This document shows positions 8,159-16,307 of a stretch of 56,468 bases of DNA, piece by piece; the first letter of the stretch is position 1, and each line of letters opens with the position of its first letter. The stretch spans positions 1-56,468 of the forward strand of contig NZ_QULW01000016.1 of the NCBI RefSeq assembly GCF_003481825.1, written 5' to 3'. A program made the translations under genes and the position numbers. The DNA is from Clostridium sp. OM02-18AC. Its GTDB lineage: Bacteria; Bacillota; Clostridia; Lachnospirales; Lachnospiraceae. Below the pieces are notes generated by a model. That model saw only the letters and a list, made by a program, of their open reading frames with translations, was not told where the DNA came from and made no database searches.

Positions 8159-9274
8159 TTATGCTTCATTGATAAAGTTTACAGGCAGGATCAGATAAAT
8201 ATAGGTTCCTTCTTCATCCTTGATAAAGCATGGGGACTTCGGGTTCATCATATAAAGCTCCACATCCTCATCGTCAATGACACGAAGCGCATCCAGCAGG
8301 AATTTCGGATTGAATGCGATCATGATGTCTTTACCGGATTTGTGTGCCGGAACATTGGCATTCATGGAACCAAATGCTGACTTCACCTTCATATTAACAT
8401 TATTATCTTCCACGTTCATGATGATCGGTTTGCGGTCACTGTCGCGGATCAGGATCATCGCGCGATCGATATTATCCATGAAATCACGTTTGTTGATCTT
8501 CACACGCGTTTCGTAATCACTGGAAAGCATATGGTCAATCTTAAAATATTCTCCATCGATCAGACGGGAAACCACAATGGTATCATCAAATTCGAATAAA
8601 ATATGATTTTTGCTGAAATAAATAAGAACTTCTTTTTCATTGTCACCAGTCAGGATCTTACTGATCTCAGAAAGTGTTTTTCCCGGAACTATAACCTTAT
8701 GGTTATCATAATGTTCTTTCAGCTGAATGTTGCGAATGGAGATCCGGTGTCCGTCCAGGGAAACCACCTTGAGAAAATCATCTTTTACCTCCAGAAGTTC
8801 GCCTGCCATCATCTTATTGCTGTCGTTTGGTGAGATAGAAAAAATGGTCTGACGAATTGCTTCTTTTAAAGTAAACTGGCTCAGACTGATATGCTGGTCG
8901 CGCTCAATGTAAGGAAGATAGGAAAATTCCTCGCCATCCCGGCCCTGAATATTAAATACTGCATTCTCACATTCAATGATTGTATTGAAATGATTATCAG
9001 AAGTAATCGATACCGGAGTATCGCCATCTGGAAGTTTTCTGATAATTTCAGAAAAAAGTTTTGCTTCCAGTGCAATTTTACCGCGTTCCAGAATAGAACC
9101 TTCTACTTTTGTCTCAATTCCCAGTTCCATATCGTTGCCGGTAAGTTTAATTTCATTGGTATCGGCATCGATCAGAATGCATTCAAGGATGGACATGGTC
9201 GTTCTGGAAGGAATTGCTTTGGATACAATATTGATTCCATTGAGGAGAGCATCTTTCTTAAATTCGAGCTTCAT
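8159..9274 (-). CDS. dnaN: DNA polymerase III beta subunit (sliding clamp)
   Basis: DnaN forms the dimeric ring that tethers the replicative polymerase to DNA. The 371 residues have the expected length and the typical start MKLEFKKDALLNGINIVSKAI. Also present are LEVKDDFLKVVSLDGHRISI in the middle and the C-terminal clamp pocket segment ending YLILPVNFINEA. GGAAG precedes the start. The gene lies 342 bases from dnaA, with an origin segment between them, and leads the run to gyrA. Confidence 0.98.
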   Translation of the reverse strand: MKLEFKKDALLNGINIVSKAIPSRTTMSILECILIDADTNEIKLTGNDMELGIETKVEGSILERGKIALEAKLFSEIIRKLPDGDTPVSITSDNHFNTIIECENAVFNIQGRDGEEFSYLPYIERDQHISLSQFTLKEAIRQTIFSISPNDSNKMMAGELLEVKDDFLKVVSLDGHRISIRNIQLKEHYDNHKVIVPGKTLSEISKILTGDNEKEVLIYFSKNHILFEFDDTIVVSRLIDGEYFKIDHMLSSDYETRVKINKRDFMDNIDRAMILIRDSDRKPIIMNVEDNNVNMKVKSAFGSMNANVPAHKSGKDIMIAFNPKFLLDALRVIDDEDVELYMMNPKSPCFIKDEEGTYIYLILPVNFINEA

Positions 9275-9616
9275 GTTGATAACTTCCTTTCTGTCGGTTC
9301 AGAGTCTTTTTAAAGATATATAAAATAAAATTTCGTCGTAATCGTAGTAGGGCGTGTGGATTTGTGTAAAAGCCGGTTCAGCCCAGAAAATCAGCAGAGT
9401 TTTCGACGTGAATAAGGCTGTTGAAAACTCTTCTGAAACTTCTGGAATACCAGGCGGTTATCCACATGTGAAAAAATGACAAAATCGGGCGAAAAAAATG
9501 TCCACAGACTGTTCACACGGAATCCACGCGTTTTCCACAGAAAAATGTGAATAAGTGGGAAGCGGGATCGCACCATGTTTTATGTTAACCGATTCATGCA
9601 TTATGTTAACCAGATA
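9275..9616. other. oriC segment between dnaA and dnaN (DnaA boxes and A/T-rich unwinding region)
   Basis: There is no gene here. A perfect DnaA box TTATCCACA is at 9458-9466. One-mismatch boxes are TGTGGATTT (9355-9363), TTTTCCACA (9531-9539) and TGTGAATAA (9546-9554, inverted), with a weaker ATGTCCACA at 9498-9506. An A/T-only tract next to dnaN (about 9307-9332) is the best candidate for the DNA unwinding element. A TATGTTAACC decamer occurs twice beside the dnaA stop (about 9580-9612). The dnaA-dnaN spacer is the usual unwinding site in Firmicutes. Confidence 0.85.
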
Positions 9617-10996
9617 TTACTGCGGACTGATTTTTTTCTTCAGAATGTCAATCGTATTCTGAAGGGAAGGATTCTTTTCCAGATCTGCGCTGATCGTTTT
9701 GATTCCATGAAGAATCGTGGTATGATCACGGCCGCCCAGTGCCTTACCGATATTTTGCAGACCGGTTTCTGTCATAGTACGGCACAGATACATCACGATC
9801 TGGCGCGGATAAACAATTTCTTTGCTTCGTTTTGCAGACATGATATCAAGCGGGGTGAGGTTAAAATGATCGGCAACGATCTGAATGATGAATTCCGGAG
9901 TAACTTCCTGCTTGTCGCCTGGGGCAATGATATCTTTTAATGCTTTTTCAGCCAGTTCGATGTCAATCTCGCGATTTTTTTCCAGCTTGGAAAGTGCAAC
10001 GATCTTGGTAAGGGCGCCTTCCAGCTCACGGATATTGGATTTGATGTTGGTTGCAATATATTTGATTACTTCATTATCTATATTGTAACCTTCCATCTCT
10101 TCTTTCTTTCGAAGGATCGCCATTCGTGTTTCGTAATCCGGAGACTGGATATCTACGGTCAGACCCCACTCAAAACGGGAGCGGAGACGTTCTTCCAGAG
10201 TCTCGATTTCTTTTGGCGGTTTATCCGATGAAATAATGATTTGTTTTTTTGCTTCATGCAGTGCATTGAATGTGTGGAAAAATTCTTCCTGCGTACTTTC
10301 CTTACCAATAATGAACTGGATATCATCGATCAAAAGGACATCATTGTTGCGGTATTTTTCGCGAAATTCCGTGGTGGAAATGTTGTTCTTATTACGGATC
10401 GCATCGATCAGTTCATTGGTGAACTTTTCAGAAGTAACATAAAGGATCTTGGCCTTCGGGTTGTTTTTCAGGATAAAGTTTGCAATGGAATGCATCAGGT
10501 GTGTTTTTCCAAGACCTACACCTCCGTAAATAAAAAGAGGGTTGTAGATTTCACCCGGAGATTCAGCAACAGCCAGGGATGCCGCATGTGCCAGATTGTT
10601 GTTGGCTCCGACAACGAAGGTATCGAAGGTATATTTGGGATTTAAGTTGGCATTTTGCAGTGTGGACAGGCTTACCGTGTTTGTATTGTTCTGGATCAGC
10701 TGGTTTGCAGAAGCTGGTTCCGGAACAATATCTTCCTCCACAAGAAACTGGACGGTGTCACACTTGATGCCGGTAACTTCTTCAATGGATACCTTCAGCA
10801 TGACGCTGTATTTCTTCTTAATATATCCGAGAAAATTGGCATCTGGAACGATGATCTTCACAATATTTCCCGGCTGCTCTAAGGCATAGACCTCTAACGG
10901 GAGAAGCCAGGTATCGAAGGAGACATCGGAGATCTCATATTCTTCTTTTAAAAATTTCAGTATATCGTTCCATTTTTCTTTCAGTGTTTCTAACAT
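9617..10996 (-). CDS. dnaA: Chromosomal replication initiator protein DnaA
   Basis: The AAA+ initiator that binds DnaA boxes and melts the origin (459 residues). N-terminal domain I is followed by a short linker. The AAA+ core has Walker A GGVGLGKTH, Walker B LLIDDIQF and sensor segments RLRSRFEWGL. The C-terminal helix-turn-helix carries the DnaA signature GGRDHTTILHGIKTI. An AGGAGAC ribosome site precedes the ATG. DnaA boxes flank the gene on both sides, and those upstream lie around its promoter, consistent with autoregulation. Confidence 0.98.
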   Translation of the reverse strand: MLETLKEKWNDILKFLKEEYEISDVSFDTWLLPLEVYALEQPGNIVKIIVPDANFLGYIKKKYSVMLKVSIEEVTGIKCDTVQFLVEEDIVPEPASANQLIQNNTNTVSLSTLQNANLNPKYTFDTFVVGANNNLAHAASLAVAESPGEIYNPLFIYGGVGLGKTHLMHSIANFILKNNPKAKILYVTSEKFTNELIDAIRNKNNISTTEFREKYRNNDVLLIDDIQFIIGKESTQEEFFHTFNALHEAKKQIIISSDKPPKEIETLEERLRSRFEWGLTVDIQSPDYETRMAILRKKEEMEGYNIDNEVIKYIATNIKSNIRELEGALTKIVALSKLEKNREIDIELAEKALKDIIAPGDKQEVTPEFIIQIVADHFNLTPLDIMSAKRSKEIVYPRQIVMYLCRTMTETGLQNIGKALGGRDHTTILHGIKTISADLEKNPSLQNTIDILKKKISPQ

Positions 10997-11061
10997 TATT
11001 TCCGTCTCCTGTACTTAATCTATACGGGTGGCTGCAGTGTGACCATGATGATAATCATAAT

Positions 11062-11235
11062 ATATCCACAGTTTGTGTGGAAAAAAATGGGACTGTTTGT
11101 GGATATGCGAGAGCACCCAATCTAGAAACATTGTATACCATAAACGGCTGATTTTCAATGAAAACCGAAAAATCTTCGCCGTTTTGTGAAAATTATCAAC
11201 AGACTTATCCACAACTTGTGGATAACTTATTCACA
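11062..11235. other. oriC segment upstream of dnaA (DnaA-box cluster)
   Basis: A dense cluster lies at 11193-11235: TTATCAACA, perfect TTATCCACA (11205-11213), perfect inverted TGTGGATAA (11217-11225) and TTATTCACA (11227-11235). Two more near-consensus boxes, ATATCCACA (11062-11070) and TGTGGATAT (11098-11106), lie between the dnaA promoter and gene. Together with the dnaA-dnaN spacer this makes a bipartite origin of the Bacillus type. The clustered boxes also sit upstream of the rpmH promoter. Confidence 0.85.
11130..11158 (-). promoter_or_regulatory. dnaA promoter
   Basis: On the minus strand, TTGAAA (11153-11158) and TACAAT (11130-11135) are separated by 17 bases. DnaA-box-like sequences lie both upstream and downstream, so DnaA could repress its own transcription. 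Chosen by inspection only. Confidence 0.65.
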
Positions 11236-11320
11236 ATATCAACAGCTTGTATGTGGGCAGCCTTTTGGGAGCAGCCGTTTTTGTGTGGATTCTGGGGATA
11301 TTTCTTTTTTAAGAAAAGGC

Positions 11321-11349
11321 TTGACGAACCCGCATGTTTTCTATATAAT
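11321..11349 (+). promoter_or_regulatory. rpmH promoter
   Basis: TTGACG (11321-11326) and TATAAT (11344-11349) with a 17-base spacer, about 75 bases before rpmH. It is divergent from the dnaA promoter across the DnaA-box cluster and would drive rpmH and, past a hairpin, rnpA and the following genes. Confidence 0.8.
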
Positions 11350-11423
11350 TGAGAAGATGTTTAATTAAAATAGTCGTAATGTGTTCAATCAAATAAGCGA
11401 TGTAAAGAAGGAGGTGCCGCAAC

Positions 11424-11558
11424 ATGAAGATGACTTTCCAGCCGAAGAACAGACAGAGATCCAAAGTTCATGGCTTCAGAGCTAGAATGAGTACTCCAGG
11501 TGGAAGAAAAGTATTAGCTGCAAGAAGAGCAAAGGGAAGAGCGAAATTATCCGCTTAA
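11424..11558 (+). CDS. rpmH: Large ribosomal subunit protein bL34
   Basis: A 44-residue, Arg/Lys-rich protein beginning MKMTFQPKNRQRSKVHGF and ending AKGRAKLSA, the full-length bL34 sequence. A strong AAGGAGGTG lies before the ATG. It is the first gene on the right arm, next to rnpA as in most bacteria, and is followed by an intrinsic hairpin that probably limits read-through. Confidence 0.97.
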   Translation: MKMTFQPKNRQRSKVHGFRARMSTPGGRKVLAARRAKGRAKLSA

Positions 11559-11564
11559 TGAGTT

Positions 11565-11599
11565 AAGGTCACAAGAAATTGTGACCTTTTGTATTTTGT
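11565..11599 (+). terminator. Hairpin with GAAA tetraloop between rpmH and rnpA
   Basis: AAGGTCACAA (11565-11574) pairs perfectly with TTGTGACCTT (11579-11588) around a GNRA-type GAAA loop, followed by TTGTATTTTGT. It is likely a partial terminator setting the rpmH to rnpA ratio, since no separate rnpA promoter is obvious. Confidence 0.75.
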
Positions 11600-11638
11600 A
11601 TTACCTGGTATACAGGATCAGTATGGTGGTAGCAGAAA

Positions 11639-11983
11639 ATGAAACGATTTCCGAGCATTAAGAAGAATTCTGATTTCCAGGCAATTTACCGCACTGCGAA
11701 ATCCTATGCCAACAGACAGTTGGTCATGTATGTAAAAAAGACCGGAGAAGCCCAGTCAAGGATTGGGATATCGGTGAGTAAAAAAGTTGGAAACAGTGTG
11801 GTGAGACATCATCTGGCCCGGCTGGTGCGGGAGAGTTTCCGACTGAACAGGAACACATTAGAAGAAGGATTAGACATCATCGTGGTAGCGCGTGCTGCCG
11901 CAAAAGACTCAGATTATAAGACAATTGAGCGTGCATTTATGCACCTGTGCGGACTGCATAACATAATAAGAGAATCGAAGTGA
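11639..11983 (+). CDS. rnpA: Ribonuclease P protein component
   Basis: The protein subunit of RNase P (114 residues), which assists the catalytic RNA in removing 5' leaders from pre-tRNA. Family features are the start MKRFPSIKKNSDFQAIY, the GISVSKKVGNSVVR block and the helix LVRESFRLN. The usual RNR motif (RNRIKR in B. subtilis) reads RHHLAR here, a departure in the RNA-binding helix. The ribosome site GGTGG is weak. The gene is 4 bases upstream of yidD and co-transcribed with yidC and jag. Confidence 0.95.
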   Translation: MKRFPSIKKNSDFQAIYRTAKSYANRQLVMYVKKTGEAQSRIGISVSKKVGNSVVRHHLARLVRESFRLNRNTLEEGLDIIVVARAAAKDSDYKTIERAFMHLCGLHNIIRESK

Positions 11984-11987
11984 GAAT

Positions 11988-12224
11988 ATGATCAGCAAAA
12001 TTTCAGATTTGATGAAAAAGCTTCTTATATTAATGATACGCGGATACCAGATCTTTTTATCCCCGTTGAAAACAAGAACTCACTGTATTTACACGCCTAC
12101 GTGTTCCCAATACGCCATTGAGGCACTTACCAGGTACGGCGTGGTGAAAGGTTTATGGTTGTCTGTGAAGAGGATACTCCGGTGTCATCCATGGGCAGAA
12201 GGCGGTTATGACCCAGTTCCGTAA
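11988..12224 (+). CDS. yidD: Membrane protein insertion efficiency factor YidD
   Basis: A 78-residue protein of the YidD family: an amphipathic N-terminal helix, then IRGYQIFLSPL, the signature CIYTPTCSQYAIEAL and RCHPWAEGGYDPVP. YidD assists YidC/Sec-dependent insertion at the inner face of the membrane. An internal ATG at 12012 would give a 70-residue form but lacks a better ribosome site, so I keep the upstream ATG. It lies between rnpA and yidC, the conserved order. Confidence 0.93.
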   Translation: MISKISDLMKKLLILMIRGYQIFLSPLKTRTHCIYTPTCSQYAIEALTRYGVVKGLWLSVKRILRCHPWAEGGYDPVP

Positions 12225-12243
12225 CACATGAGGAGGTAGCAGA

Positions 12244-13554
12244 TTGGATTACTTAGTATTAACAAAGGTTCATGGGGCGATTCTTGGTCCGATTTCCCAG
12301 ATCCTGGGATGGATCCTGAATATACTGGTTGAGTTTACCAATTCCTTTGGTATTCTGAATATCGGTTTATCCATTATTTTATTTACCCTGGTTGTGAAAA
12401 TACTGATGTTCCCATTGACGATCAAGCAGCAGAAGGCTTCTAAGCTGATGGCTGTCATGCAGCCTGAACTTCAGGCCATCCAGGCGAAATACAAGGGCAA
12501 AACAGACAATGACTCCATGATGAAGATGAATGTGGAGACGAAAGCTGTTTATGAGAAATACGGCACATCCATGACTGGAGGATGTCTCCAGCTCGTGATC
12601 CAGATGCCGATCCTGTTTGCGCTGTATCGCGTGATCTATTGTATTCCGGCTTATGTAATGCCGATCAAGGAGCATTTTTTGAATGTGGTTTATGCGCTGA
12701 CCGGAAGTTCTTCCGCGTCTGCCCTGACAGAGGGGGCAGCAGCAAATCTGCTGCAGTTTGCAACGGATCACAATATTGCATTGACGGGTGTTAACCCGAT
12801 CGGAGATCTGACCGGAGTGAGCGGTGAGGCTCTGGCCAACAAAATGGTCGATATCCTTTACAAGCTGAATCCGGCCCAGTGGGGAGAACTGGCACAGGCT
12901 TTCCCAAATGCAGCGTCTGTTATTTCAGACAATGCAGCTACGATTGAGAAGATGAATACCTTCCTTGGTATTAACCTGTCATCCAATCCGTTTAACGGAA
13001 GTTTCGTTCCAAACCTGGCATGGCTGATCCCGATCCTTGCAGGTCTTACCCAGTATGCCAGCACCAAATTAATGATGGCAACCCAGCCGAAGAAGACAAA
13101 CAACGGGGAAGATATGAGTTCCCAGATGATGCAGAGCATGAACGTTACCATGCCGCTTATGTCTGTATTTTTCTGCTTTACCTTCCCGGCAGCAATCGGT
13201 ATTTACTGGGTAGCCAGCAGTACGTTCCAGCTTTTGCAGCAGCTGATCGTAAATACTTACCTGAGCAAGGTAGATATGGATGAGCTGATCCGCAAGAACG
13301 TGGAAAAGGCAAACAAAAAACGTGCGAAAAAAGGTCTTCCGCCGCAGAAAGTCAATCAGAATGCAACTGCAAACTTAAAACACATGGAGGCTGTTGCAGC
13401 GAAGGAAGAGGCAGAGCGTGCAGAGAAGCTCGAGAAGAGCAAAAAACAGGTGGAGCAGTCTACCAGTTATTACAACAAAGACGCGAAACCGGGAAGTCTG
13501 GCTTCCAAGGCAAATATGGTTGCCAGATATAACGAAAAACACAATAATAAATAA
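12244..13554 (+). CDS. yidC: Membrane protein insertase YidC/OxaA
   Basis: YidC inserts and folds membrane proteins, alone or with SecYEG. The 436-residue protein starts with TTG, chosen because AGGAGGT lies 6 bases upstream and no nearby ATG keeps the N-terminus. Hydrophobic segments include LSIILFTLVVKILMFPLTI, LQLVIQMPILFALYRVIY and the C-terminal MPLMSVFFCFTFPAAIGIYWV. A poorly conserved loop of about 110 residues separates the second and third membrane segments. The Lys/Arg/Glu-rich tail is typical of Gram-positive YidC. No lipobox is present, unlike Bacillus SpoIIIJ. Confidence 0.95.
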   Translation: MDYLVLTKVHGAILGPISQILGWILNILVEFTNSFGILNIGLSIILFTLVVKILMFPLTIKQQKASKLMAVMQPELQAIQAKYKGKTDNDSMMKMNVETKAVYEKYGTSMTGGCLQLVIQMPILFALYRVIYCIPAYVMPIKEHFLNVVYALTGSSSASALTEGAAANLLQFATDHNIALTGVNPIGDLTGVSGEALANKMVDILYKLNPAQWGELAQAFPNAASVISDNAATIEKMNTFLGINLSSNPFNGSFVPNLAWLIPILAGLTQYASTKLMMATQPKKTNNGEDMSSQMMQSMNVTMPLMSVFFCFTFPAAIGIYWVASSTFQLLQQLIVNTYLSKVDMDELIRKNVEKANKKRAKKGLPPQKVNQNATANLKHMEAVAAKEEAERAEKLEKSKKQVEQSTSYYNKDAKPGSLASKANMVARYNEKHNNK

Positions 13555-13566
13555 GGGGGTAACACC

Positions 13567-14652
13567 ATGGATGGGAAGATTACAATCTCTGCCAGTACAT
13601 TGGACGAGGCAATCACAAAAGCATTGATTGAACTGCAGACGACCAGTGAGCATCTTCATTACGAAGTTGTGCAGAAAGAGAGTGCTGGTCTGCTTGGCAT
13701 CTTTGGTAAGAAACCCTGCATCATCCGTGCTCACGTGATGACTGAGGCGGAGGAGAAGGAACTGGCTGAGGCAAAGAAGCTGGAGGCAAAAAAAGCCGCA
13801 GAAGCCAAAAAGGCTGAAGAGGCGAAAAAAGCGGAAGCTGCGAAGAAAGCCGCACAGGCCGAGGCTGACAGAAAAGCGGAAGCAGCCAGAAAGGCTGAAG
13901 CGGAGAAAAGAAAGAAGGCAGAAGCAGTATCTGCAGCAAAAACTCCGGTTTCCGAAAAAGCAACAACCAGACGTGAGGCAGCTGCACCAGAGACAGTACA
14001 GGAGACTGCTGCAGAAGAAATGCCGAAGAAGGCTTCTGTAAAGATCAATGAAGAGGCTGTAAAAAAAGCAGCGAAAGAATTTCTGGATCAGGTATTTGGT
14101 GCAATGGGAATGCAGGTTTCGATCGATACCACATACAATGCCAGTGACCGGGAACTTCTGGTTTCCATGGAGGGTGACGATATGGGAATCCTCATTGGAA
14201 AACGCGGACAGACCCTGGATTCTTTACAGTATCTGGTAAGTCTTGTAGTAAATAAAGAAACGGAAGGTTATCTGAGAGTAAAACTTGATACCGAAAATTA
14301 CCGTGAGAGAAGAAAAGAAACGCTGGAAACTTTAGCGAAGAATATTTCTTATAAGGTAAAGCGCACCAAGCGTCCGGTCTCTTTAGAGCCGATGAATCCG
14401 TATGAGAGAAGAATCATTCATTCTGCGCTTCAGAATGACAAATATGTCATGACCAGAAGCGAAGGGGAAGATCCGTTCCGTCATGTGGTTATTTCTTTAA
14501 AGAAAGAAGTCCCGGCAGGCGGCGGAAGAAAAGAGCGTTATGGTTCCCGCCGCGATAATCGTGGAAGAGGAAGAAACGCGGAAAACAAAGCGCCGAAGAC
14601 AGAGGCTCCTGCAGAGAAAAAAGAAGCAGAAGCGCCAGGTGCGGAAGCGTAA
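13567..14652 (+). CDS. jag: RNA-binding protein Jag/KhpB (Jag_N, KH, R3H domains)
   Basis: A cytoplasmic RNA-binding protein of 361 residues. The N-terminal Jag domain (about 1-52, ending GLLGIFGKKP) is followed by about 100 residues of Lys/Ala/Glu repeats (AKKAEE-type, about 58-160). Then come a KH domain (GILIGKRGQTLDSLQYLV) and an R3H domain (NPYERRIIHSAL...GEDPFRHVVI), with a basic, Gly-rich tail. In Firmicutes KhpB pairs with KhpA and affects cell elongation. The gene follows yidC by 12 bases with a GGGGG ribosome site, the conserved yidC-jag order. Confidence 0.94.
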   Translation: MDGKITISASTLDEAITKALIELQTTSEHLHYEVVQKESAGLLGIFGKKPCIIRAHVMTEAEEKELAEAKKLEAKKAAEAKKAEEAKKAEAAKKAAQAEADRKAEAARKAEAEKRKKAEAVSAAKTPVSEKATTRREAAAPETVQETAAEEMPKKASVKINEEAVKKAAKEFLDQVFGAMGMQVSIDTTYNASDRELLVSMEGDDMGILIGKRGQTLDSLQYLVSLVVNKETEGYLRVKLDTENYRERRKETLETLAKNISYKVKRTKRPVSLEPMNPYERRIIHSALQNDKYVMTRSEGEDPFRHVVISLKKEVPAGGGRKERYGSRRDNRGRGRNAENKAPKTEAPAEKKEAEAPGAEA

Positions 14653-14670
14653 GATAACTGTATGAATACA

Positions 14671-14718
14671 GGCGGGTGTCTGGTAGTGGTTTGGCCACCA
14701 CCTGGCACCCGTTTTGTA
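14671..14718 (+). terminator. Terminator after jag
   Basis: CGGGTG and flanking bases (14673-14689) pair with CCACCACCTGGCACCCG (14695-14711) around TTTGG, followed by TTTTGTATT. It ends the rpmH-jag unit before mnmE. Confidence 0.85.
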
Positions 14719-14817
14719 TTGGATTGTCATAGTAAGGAGGCATCAGCGGTATTCCGCTGGTTAAATTTAATCGTTTGTTTTTGGGCTGGTTTTGCCTGAA
14801 GCCAGTCGGAGGAAATT

Positions 14818-16206
14818 ATGCTGAAAGATAGAAGTGCAGATACGATTGCGGCGATTGCAACCGCAATGAGCAGTTCCGGAATCGGAATTATCCGTGTGAG
14901 TGGAGACGATGCAATTTCGATTGTGAACCGGATTTTTATGAGCAAAAGAGAACATTTTGATTTGAATACGGCACCATCCCATCGGATTTATTATGGTATG
15001 ATTCATGATGGAGAAGAAATTCTGGATGAGGTATTGGTGATGCTGATGCGGGGACCGCACAGCTATACTGCAGAAGACACAGTGGAGATAGACTGCCACG
15101 GTGGTGTCCTGATTATGAAAAAAATACTGGAAACAGTAATCAAATATGGAGCGAGACCGGCAGAACCGGGAGAATTTACCAAACGGGCATTTTTAAACGG
15201 ACGGATCGATCTGTCCCAGGCAGAAGCGGTCATGGATGTGATCAATGCCCAGAATGATTATGCAATGAAAAGTTCTGTCAGTCAGTTAAAGGGATCGGTA
15301 TCCAGAAAAGTCAAAGAACTGAGGGATCAGATCCTGTATCAGATTGCATTCATTGAATCGGCCCTGGATGATCCGGAACATATTTCCCTGGATGGATATG
15401 AGGAATCTCTGCTGGAAAAACTGAATCCTATGATGAAGGAAGTGGAGCGCCTGGTCCGTTCCGCAGATAATGGAAGAGTGATTTCAGAGGGAATCCGTAC
15501 GGTTATCCTTGGAAAACCAAATGCAGGAAAATCTTCTTTGATGAATGTGCTTCTGGGAGAAGATCGTGCAATTGTAACGGATATTGCCGGAACAACCCGT
15601 GACACGTTAGAAGAGCATATCCGTATGCATGGAATCAGCCTGAATGTCATCGATACGGCAGGAATTCGCGAAACGGATGATGTGGTGGAGCAGATTGGTG
15701 TGACGAGGGCGAAACTGGCAGCAGATGAGGCGGATCTGATTATTTATGTGGTAGATGGATCCCGTCAGCTGGATGAAAATGATGCACAGATCATGGAGCT
15801 GATCCGCGACCGGAAAGCGGTAGTGCTTCTGAATAAGACAGACCTGGATACCGTGATTTCTGAGGAACTTTTACAGGAAAAGACCGGAAAAACCGTAATT
15901 TCTGTTTCAGCAAAAGAAGAGACAGGTATTGACAAACTGGAAAAAACAATCCAGAATCTGTTTTATGAAGGAGACATCGATTTTAATGATGAGATCCTGA
16001 TCACCAATGTACGCCACAAGACTGCGCTGCAAAATGCATGGAACAGTCTGGGCATGGTAAAGCAGAGCATTGAAAATCAGATGCCGGAGGATTTTCTGAC
16101 TATTGACCTGATGGACGCCTATGAGCAGCTGGGAACCATTACCGGTGAAGCAGTTGAAGATGACCTGGTCAATGAGATTTTCAGCAAATTCTGCATGGGA
16201 AAATAA
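14818..16206 (+). CDS. mnmE: tRNA uridine-5-carboxymethylaminomethyl(34) synthesis GTPase MnmE
   Basis: MnmE (TrmE) works with MnmG to modify the wobble uridine of certain tRNAs. The 462 residues have an N-terminal folate-binding domain (DTIAAIATAMSSSGIGIIRVSG) and an inserted Ras-like GTPase with GKPNAGKSSLMN (P-loop), DIAGTTRD and NKTD. The C-terminus FCMGK stands in place of the usual FCIGK with the catalytic Cys retained. GGAGG precedes the ATG. It is followed by mnmG and rsmG. Confidence 0.97.
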   Translation: MLKDRSADTIAAIATAMSSSGIGIIRVSGDDAISIVNRIFMSKREHFDLNTAPSHRIYYGMIHDGEEILDEVLVMLMRGPHSYTAEDTVEIDCHGGVLIMKKILETVIKYGARPAEPGEFTKRAFLNGRIDLSQAEAVMDVINAQNDYAMKSSVSQLKGSVSRKVKELRDQILYQIAFIESALDDPEHISLDGYEESLLEKLNPMMKEVERLVRSADNGRVISEGIRTVILGKPNAGKSSLMNVLLGEDRAIVTDIAGTTRDTLEEHIRMHGISLNVIDTAGIRETDDVVEQIGVTRAKLAADEADLIIYVVDGSRQLDENDAQIMELIRDRKAVVLLNKTDLDTVISEELLQEKTGKTVISVSAKEETGIDKLEKTIQNLFYEGDIDFNDEILITNVRHKTALQNAWNSLGMVKQSIENQMPEDFLTIDLMDAYEQLGTITGEAVEDDLVNEIFSKFCMGK

Positions 16207-16307
16207 AATGATGCCAAATACGTCTGCCAAAACGTTTATTTGTGGTGGTGCACCTGACTGGCAGGCGTATGCAGGTTTAGATAAGAAAGCTGGAAGGAAT
16301 AGAGAGT

